Origin: Mauremys mutica
Taxonomy: Eukaryota > Chordata > Testudines > Geoemydidae
Reading direction: 5' to 3'
DNA: 64,000 bases
Assembly: GCF_020497125.1 (NCBI RefSeq)
Contig: NC_059081.1
Location: 21,671,105-21,735,104 of the forward strand
Shown here: piece by piece, positions 59,200 to 64,000 of the stretch
Layout: each line of letters begins with the position of its first letter
Position numbering within the stretch: position 1 is the first letter of the stretch
The notes under the pieces: generated by a model
Told to the model about the DNA's origin: nothing
The model's input: the letters and a program-made list of their open reading frames with translations, nothing else
Database searches by the model: none
Translations under genes and position numbers: made by a program

Positions 59200-59840
59200 C
59201 CATCATCTGGAGCTGTTAAAACCACCACCACTTTCCTGGTCTCTCTGGCCTATCGTGTGGAAGTCAGCCTACTCCTCTCTTCCCTGTGCCACACATCTCT
59301 AGGCAGTGACCTATTCTTGCCACTTTCTCTAAGATCCACACTTGTTTCTCTGCCTAGGCAGATAACACACTCGTCCTATTCTTTTTAGATTAATCTCCTC
59401 TTTTGATTAATCATCTCCTCTTTGAAACCCACATCGGCTGCCCATCTCTCTCAAACCATACAGTCTATAAAGTTGTACTGCTATTAGTATCAATTACCTT
59501 TCCACTCATTCTTACCATTTCTTTCTCACCTACAGCCCTTCACTGATTCCCTCGATTCCTGCTAATCAAGCTCAAGCGTCTTGTGCTCACCTTCAAGACA
59601 CTTCACAACTTGCCCCACTCTACTTACCCATTCTTATCCCATGACCTTCTGCCTCTCTACTCCGCCAATGAAGCTAGCCTTTTTTTCACCCTTTCACCTA
59701 CTTCTCCCATGAACGGTCAATGCTTTCTTCCATGCCATCTTCTATCAAGCTGCTCCTGCCTCTCCTATGTGGCCACTTTTAAAGGGTGCCCCCTAATCTT
59801 TCCCCGTCCCTCCACTGGCCACCACAGGACAACTAACATT
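59200..59840 (+). mobile_element. L2-like LINE 3' fragment
   Basis: A C/T-rich segment with ACATCGGCTGCCCATCTCTC, AAGCTCAAGCGTCTTGTGCT, CACCTTCAAGACACTTCACA and CTTGCCCCACTCTACTTACC follows the end of the L2-type reverse-transcriptase ORF ('WLP', then 'LLTFKALHNLAPSYL'). The 88-codon frame at 59583-59849 keeps LTFKTLHNLPHSTYPFL. It is heavily decayed. A related non-LTR clade is possible. Confidence 0.45.
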
Positions 59841-61254
59841 CACAACTAATATCTGAATCCTCAGGAATGAACATCTGTTCAGTTGCAATGCTAACTTCAG
59901 GCTCCAGCTGCCATTGATACCAGATTTGTCATATTCATAATGCCAAGAAGTGGCTATTCAGTGACTGAAATATATTAATGCATATTTGGATTTCATTTTT
60001 TTAGAATATATGATTTAATAACTTTAATTGACAGCAATGATGCATGAGTACAATACATTTTGGAAGTGGCTTTGGGTTTTATAACAAGTAGAGATAATTG
60101 TAAATGAAAAATGAAAGAAAACTGCATAGCTTAGTAAATGAGTCATTAACCTTTCAACTCGAGAACTACAGATGAATCCTGACGAGAGTGACTGAAACAG
60201 TTCTAATGGCTATTAAAGACTGTAATAAAATTAATTTAATAGTTTTAGATTGATTTATTTTCGTTTCCTTTTAAATTCTTTCAAACTTGGCCTCCATCTT
60301 ACAAGGACATAGCCACCTGACAATGAACCCATTTGTTACTTACACATCATCAGAAAGGTTTAATCTATTTTTCCCTTAAAGAATAGACTTTTCACCTCAG
60401 TGCCTTTCACTGAACTAAAAAACTAAGGTCACATGTCCTATAGCCATCTGATCACTAAGTCTACAACTTTATATACTAAAACAAAAATAGCAGAAAGGGT
60501 GTTTTTTCCACCTTTTCATTTTTCGTCAATACTTCACTGTGGCGAGAAATAAAATCTAAATATCATTGTCATTACTGGCTTTGATTCTCACATTTCTTAA
60601 CGCTTCAGTCAAATTTGGATAATATTTGAAAGAACCAAAACCCATATTCATTTTAATTAATGCATGTTTAGGTCAGCTCTTTAAAAACTCATTGCAATTT
60701 GAATTCAGATTTGTAGAGATTAAGATTAAATTTGCACTGTCTACATTATACTCAGATCAAAGGATGCTATGTTGCTTTAAAACATCAAATATGATCTGGA
60801 AGAGTAATAGAAAAATCTAAGCACTGCCACCTGCAAATGATAGGTTATGTACATATGTCTTACCATACTGTGTCTTAGGATATTTTACTGATTATATTGT
60901 TACCAAGGAGAAAAGTTAAATTGCAAAATGTGTTATGTGAGAACAATCGATAACAAGCATAGATAATTCTGATTAAAAATTGCACACCAAAAAGTTTTCT
61001 TCTCAGACATATCCAAATCTATTCATCGTATTATGGAAAAAGCTGCACTATTATAACAGATTCCTAATGAATACATACAAAAAACCTTCCTTAAAACCTT
61101 GTTTTACCTATAGCTAGAAATAATAGTGGGGAAATAGGTCATTATAAGCACTGGAAGTAACTTGAGGATTTAAAGCCAAGTGTTCTGAAAGATGAAATTA
61201 TCTAGCTTTCTCCAATTCATGTAGCACACAGAAAGGACAGGTCTGCACAAATTT
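59841..61254. other. AT-rich non-coding DNA
   Basis: No gene or named repeat was found. It contains a TGAGTCATTA (AP-1-like) motif near 60139, which by itself is not evidence of function. Confidence 0.5.
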
Positions 61255-61259
61255 GCACA

Positions 61260-61390
61260 GATTTATGGATTGCCCCCTCCATTTAATTTGTATTGCCCCC
61301 TCCCTTGTAATTTATGGATTTATGGATTGCCCCCTCCCTTGTAATTTATGGATTTATGGATTGCCCCCTCCCTTGTAATTTATGGATTAC
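61260..61390. repeat. 34-bp minisatellite
   Basis: The unit TGCCCCCTCCCTTGTAATTT plus ATGGATTTATGGAT (34 bp) starts at 61294, 61328 and 61362; a diverged, shorter copy starts at 61271. The unit contains an internal ATGGATTT duplication. The three complete copies are nearly identical, so the expansion is recent. Confidence 0.85.
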
Positions 61391-62229
61391 AGTTATCAAC
61401 TGTAATTTTCTAGTAGGAAATAGTTCTCTAAATGTTTCCATACTTGTTTACTGAATATGTAATTACTCACAGGTCTTATGAATTGTCCTTTATTGGTAAA
61501 GGGGAGAAATAATTAAATCAAATTGTCTTCACCATTTCAGAATGTCACTGTATCTACTTCTTATAGATGGTATAATGCTTTCTGGATTTTAGCGTGTTTG
61601 CTTGCTGGATGCTGGCACAGCTACAGAGAAGTGTACTTGGAGCCACTGCAATTTACAAATTTTGAAATCAAAAGAGAATCATTAGCTAGAGAGTTAAATG
61701 GCACATGACTTTTTCCCTTTTGCAAATAACAGTTAGCATTCTCTATTGCTGTGTTGAAATATCTCACTTACTCCTTCATCCCTGCCTCCGGTCATTCCTC
61801 CACCCCATGCCCTTTTCTAGCAGTCTAAATAATTGTAATAACTTTAAAGAACTGGTTTTCTTAATCGCACTCATAAGATGCTACTTTTTCTTTTTCCTGT
61901 AAACCAGCTTGTTACTTTTATTTCTGAGTTCCACTTGCCCCAAACTCTGCATCTCCTTAAACTGTGTCCAACTCTTTAAAGGCATTAGCAGGAGGTTAGC
62001 ATTTGCTTGCATTAGGAATCCTTACTACTGATATGCTGAGGCTTTCAATATAATACTTAGAAGTGAATTGAAGATTTTTGGATGTCAAGATGTAAATATC
62101 TCATCCCTAAATGTATTGTGGAAACAACTCGTATTGACAGCAGCTCTCATAATAAAGCACAACGTATGGAAAAAAACACTGAAGTCTGCATATGGTTTAA
62201 ATATTGAAGACTGATATAATGGAGAGAAC
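61391..62229. other. Non-coding DNA
   Basis: A 61-codon plus frame (61523-61708) follows an acceptor-like ACCATTTCAG but shows no family motif. No feature is called. Confidence 0.45.
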
Positions 62230-63708
62230 ACACTGTTCGAAAGATAAATTTTTTATAGCATTTGATAGAATCCCATATCAGCTTTTCCATTATTTTGCCC
62301 AAGAATTGATGTCAGGTTAACTGGCCTATAATGACCTTGGTCATCTGCTTGCTCTTTTAGAATATCTGCACTCCAGTTGTCTGGAATTTCTGTGGTATTC
62401 CAAGAGTTATTAAAAATGAATATAAGCAGGCCAGAGATCTCCTCAGCCAACTCTTGTAGCATTGTTGGGTGCAAATGACATGGGCTTTCTGATTTAAAAA
62501 TGTTTATCTTTAATGTTTTTTTCACATCCTTCTTGATTACTAGTAGCCTGAAAAGTACTGTATCATTCTCCTATGGTCCAAGCACACACCCCACTTCTTG
62601 CCAAATACAGAATATTTATGGAATGTTTCTGCCTTTTCTGTATCATTCTTTAAAACAATTACCAGCTCCTTTTCATATTGGGCCTATATCAGTTCTAGGG
62701 CTTCTTTTTTTCCCCTAATACGTTTAAACTGCTTTTTGTCCTTAGCCCTGCCAGCCATGGATTTTTCCCTAATGTCTTTAGTGTCCGTTACCAATTTTCT
62801 ATACTTCCCAAACTTTTAATTTATTTCCCACTTTTTCCCACTGTTATACATTTCTTTTCTGTTTCTAATTGTCACCTTCACTTTGCCACTGAACAAGGAT
62901 GGGCTTTTAGCCAACGCTGTACTCGCTCCTGATTTTGGATCCATGGCTGTTCTAATAAACTCTTCTTAAAAACCTCTCAATTTCCATGTCTAAAAACTTT
63001 TCCTCAGTTGATTTTGCTCAATTTTCTTCAGCTTTCAGATATTAGCCCTCTTGAAAGTGAGTGAGTGAGAGAGAGAGAGAGAGACGGTCCTCTTTTTGCC
63101 CATACTGGATGTAAATCAGGTGATGATTACTGGGTTCTAGTCCAATGATTAATTCATCTTTAGCCATCATAATCAGGTCCAAAATGCATTTACCTTGTGT
63201 CAGGTCTAATACCTTTCATTTTAGAAAAAATAATCTATAATTTTTAGAAACTCTTTTGAGGTTTTACTACTAGCTGCATGGCACCTCCTGAATAGGTCTC
63301 TTGAACGTTTTCTTTCCACACATTACAGATAGGTGCTTATGGAATAACTTAGTCTATTCTCTAGTGAGATTCGGATGTCTATAACAGCCCCCCACCAGTT
63401 CCCTTTCCTGGCCTTTGTTAGCACATTGATCCATCTTCATTCAAGATTCTGAAGTTCAGGTTTTTTGATAACTCTAAAATAAGTAAGGATGTCTTTAGAA
63501 AGCAATCCCCTTCCCCTCCTGTTCTCCTCTTACCCAGACTGTTCTTCCTGAATAGCTTATAACTAGAGATTTTGACATTCCAGTTACATGACTCATCCCA
63601 TCAGGTTTCAGCAATGCCAGATACACCTCATTTCTTCCAACCACAGAAAAATTCCAATCCCTCTTCTTGTCACTCATACTCCTAGCATTTGTATATATGC
63701 AAATGATT
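62230..63708 (-). mobile_element. CR1-like LINE ORF2 remnant (minus strand)
   Basis: Reading from high to low coordinates, [12 protein letters not shown] (about 63650-63690) matches the start of the CR1-type endonuclease. Next come decayed endonuclease sequence, a linker (FHKYSVFGKK-like near 62590), HPTMLQELAEEISG (62435-62480), and GHYRPVNLTSILG (about 62300-62335), the first reverse-transcriptase motif. The copy then ends. Frames are broken many times. Divergence is clearly greater than in the adjoining plus-strand CR1. Confidence 0.65.
63060..63084. repeat. (GA)n simple repeat
   Basis: Short GA-rich run inside the LINE remnant. Confidence 0.8.
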
Positions 63709-63711
63709 AGG

Positions 63712-64000
63712 GGGCTGGAGCACATGACTTATGAGGAGAGGCTGAGGGAACTGAGATTGTTTAGCCTGCAGAAGAGAAGAATGAGGGGGGATTTGATAGC
63801 TGCGTTCAACTACCTGAAAGGGGGTTCCAAAGAGGATGGATCTAGACTGTTCTCAGTGGTAGAAGATGACAGAACAAGGAGTAATGGTCTCAAGTTGCAG
63901 AGGGGGAGGTTTAGGTTGGACATTAGGAAAAACTTTTTCACTAGTAGGGTGGTGAAGAACTGGAATGGGTTACCTAGGGAGGTGGTGGAATCTCCTTCCT
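63712..64000 (+). mobile_element. CR1 LINE 3' region, cut by the window end
   Basis: GGCTGGAGCACATGACTTAT, GAGGAGAGGCTGAGGGAACT, TTTAGCCTGCAGAAGAGAAG and GGGGATTTGATAGCTGCGTT are textbook CR1 3' coding-region sequence, little decayed. Other copies suggest the tail would follow within about 150 bp beyond the window. Confidence 0.9.

Noticed and set aside
61523..61708. Possible exon after ACCATTTCAG
   Set aside because: The 61-codon frame has no protein-like motif I can recognise, no convincing donor, and is in the length range expected by chance.
1..64000. An integrated virus, toxin or defence system
   Set aside because: No viral polymerase, envelope, integrase, toxin or immune-system domain was recognised; the coding remnants are LINE reverse transcriptase or endonuclease and DIRS-like gag.

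Overview
This window is vertebrate nuclear DNA, most likely from a turtle (a crocodilian is the main alternative). It is AT-rich, with no operons, no ribosome-binding sites and no long clean open reading frame. The dominant repeats are chicken-repeat-1 (CR1) LINEs with the usual reptilian tail, a SINE-like repeat containing GGTAGCCGTGTTAGTCTGG, a DIRS-type retrotransposon gag of the sort abundant in turtles, MIR-like CORE-SINEs, and many short terminal-inverted-repeat DNA transposons. The species call is an inference from repeat content alone.

Host genes: no complete gene is visible. The best host-gene signal is one candidate internal exon on the minus strand at 9032-9150, with a pyrimidine-rich acceptor, an open frame and a GTATGT donor. 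If real, the window would lie mostly in introns of a minus-strand gene that I could not identify. Almost every other open frame is short, overlaps another on the opposite strand, or lies inside a repeat.

Layout. 1-7.7 kb: mostly unique AT-rich DNA with a Harbinger-like MITE abutting a CR1 tail (2.0-2.3 kb), a composite inverted-repeat element containing tRNA-like modules (2.9-3.5 kb), an hAT-like element (5.6-6.1 kb), a CpG-richer patch (6.7-7.2 kb) and a SINE insertion that folds into a near-perfect 93-bp hairpin (7.4-7.7 kb). 7.7-13.9 kb: the candidate exon, a foldback repeat and a MIR-like SINE. 13.95-16.07 kb: a minus-strand DIRS-like element fragment with a degraded gag. 16-28 kb: sparse repeats, including CR1 tails, foldback elements, a pogo/Tigger-like MITE, MIR copies and an unassigned 141-codon block. 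28.8-30.5 kb: a degraded CR1 reverse-transcriptase fragment, followed by MIR. 34-35.2, 37.2, 44.0-44.4 and 49.8-50.2 kb: hAT-like non-autonomous elements, three of them with legible 8-bp target duplications. 39.4-40.2 kb: a CR1 nested in a foldback repeat. 40.4-41.1, 45.6-45.8 and 52.4-52.7 kb: Harbinger-like MITEs. 59.2-59.8 kb: an L2-like LINE tail. 61.3 kb: a 34-bp minisatellite. 62.2-64 kb: a minus-strand CR1-like LINE facing a younger plus-strand CR1 that runs off the window.

The elements do not form a pathway. They record successive insertions, some nested, into what looks like intergenic or intronic DNA. I found no CRISPR array, toxin, phage or other defence system, and nothing that clearly qualifies as a new biological system. 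The observations most worth checking are the candidate exon, the palindromic SINE with its 12-bp target duplication, and the composite element with alternating tRNA-like modules.
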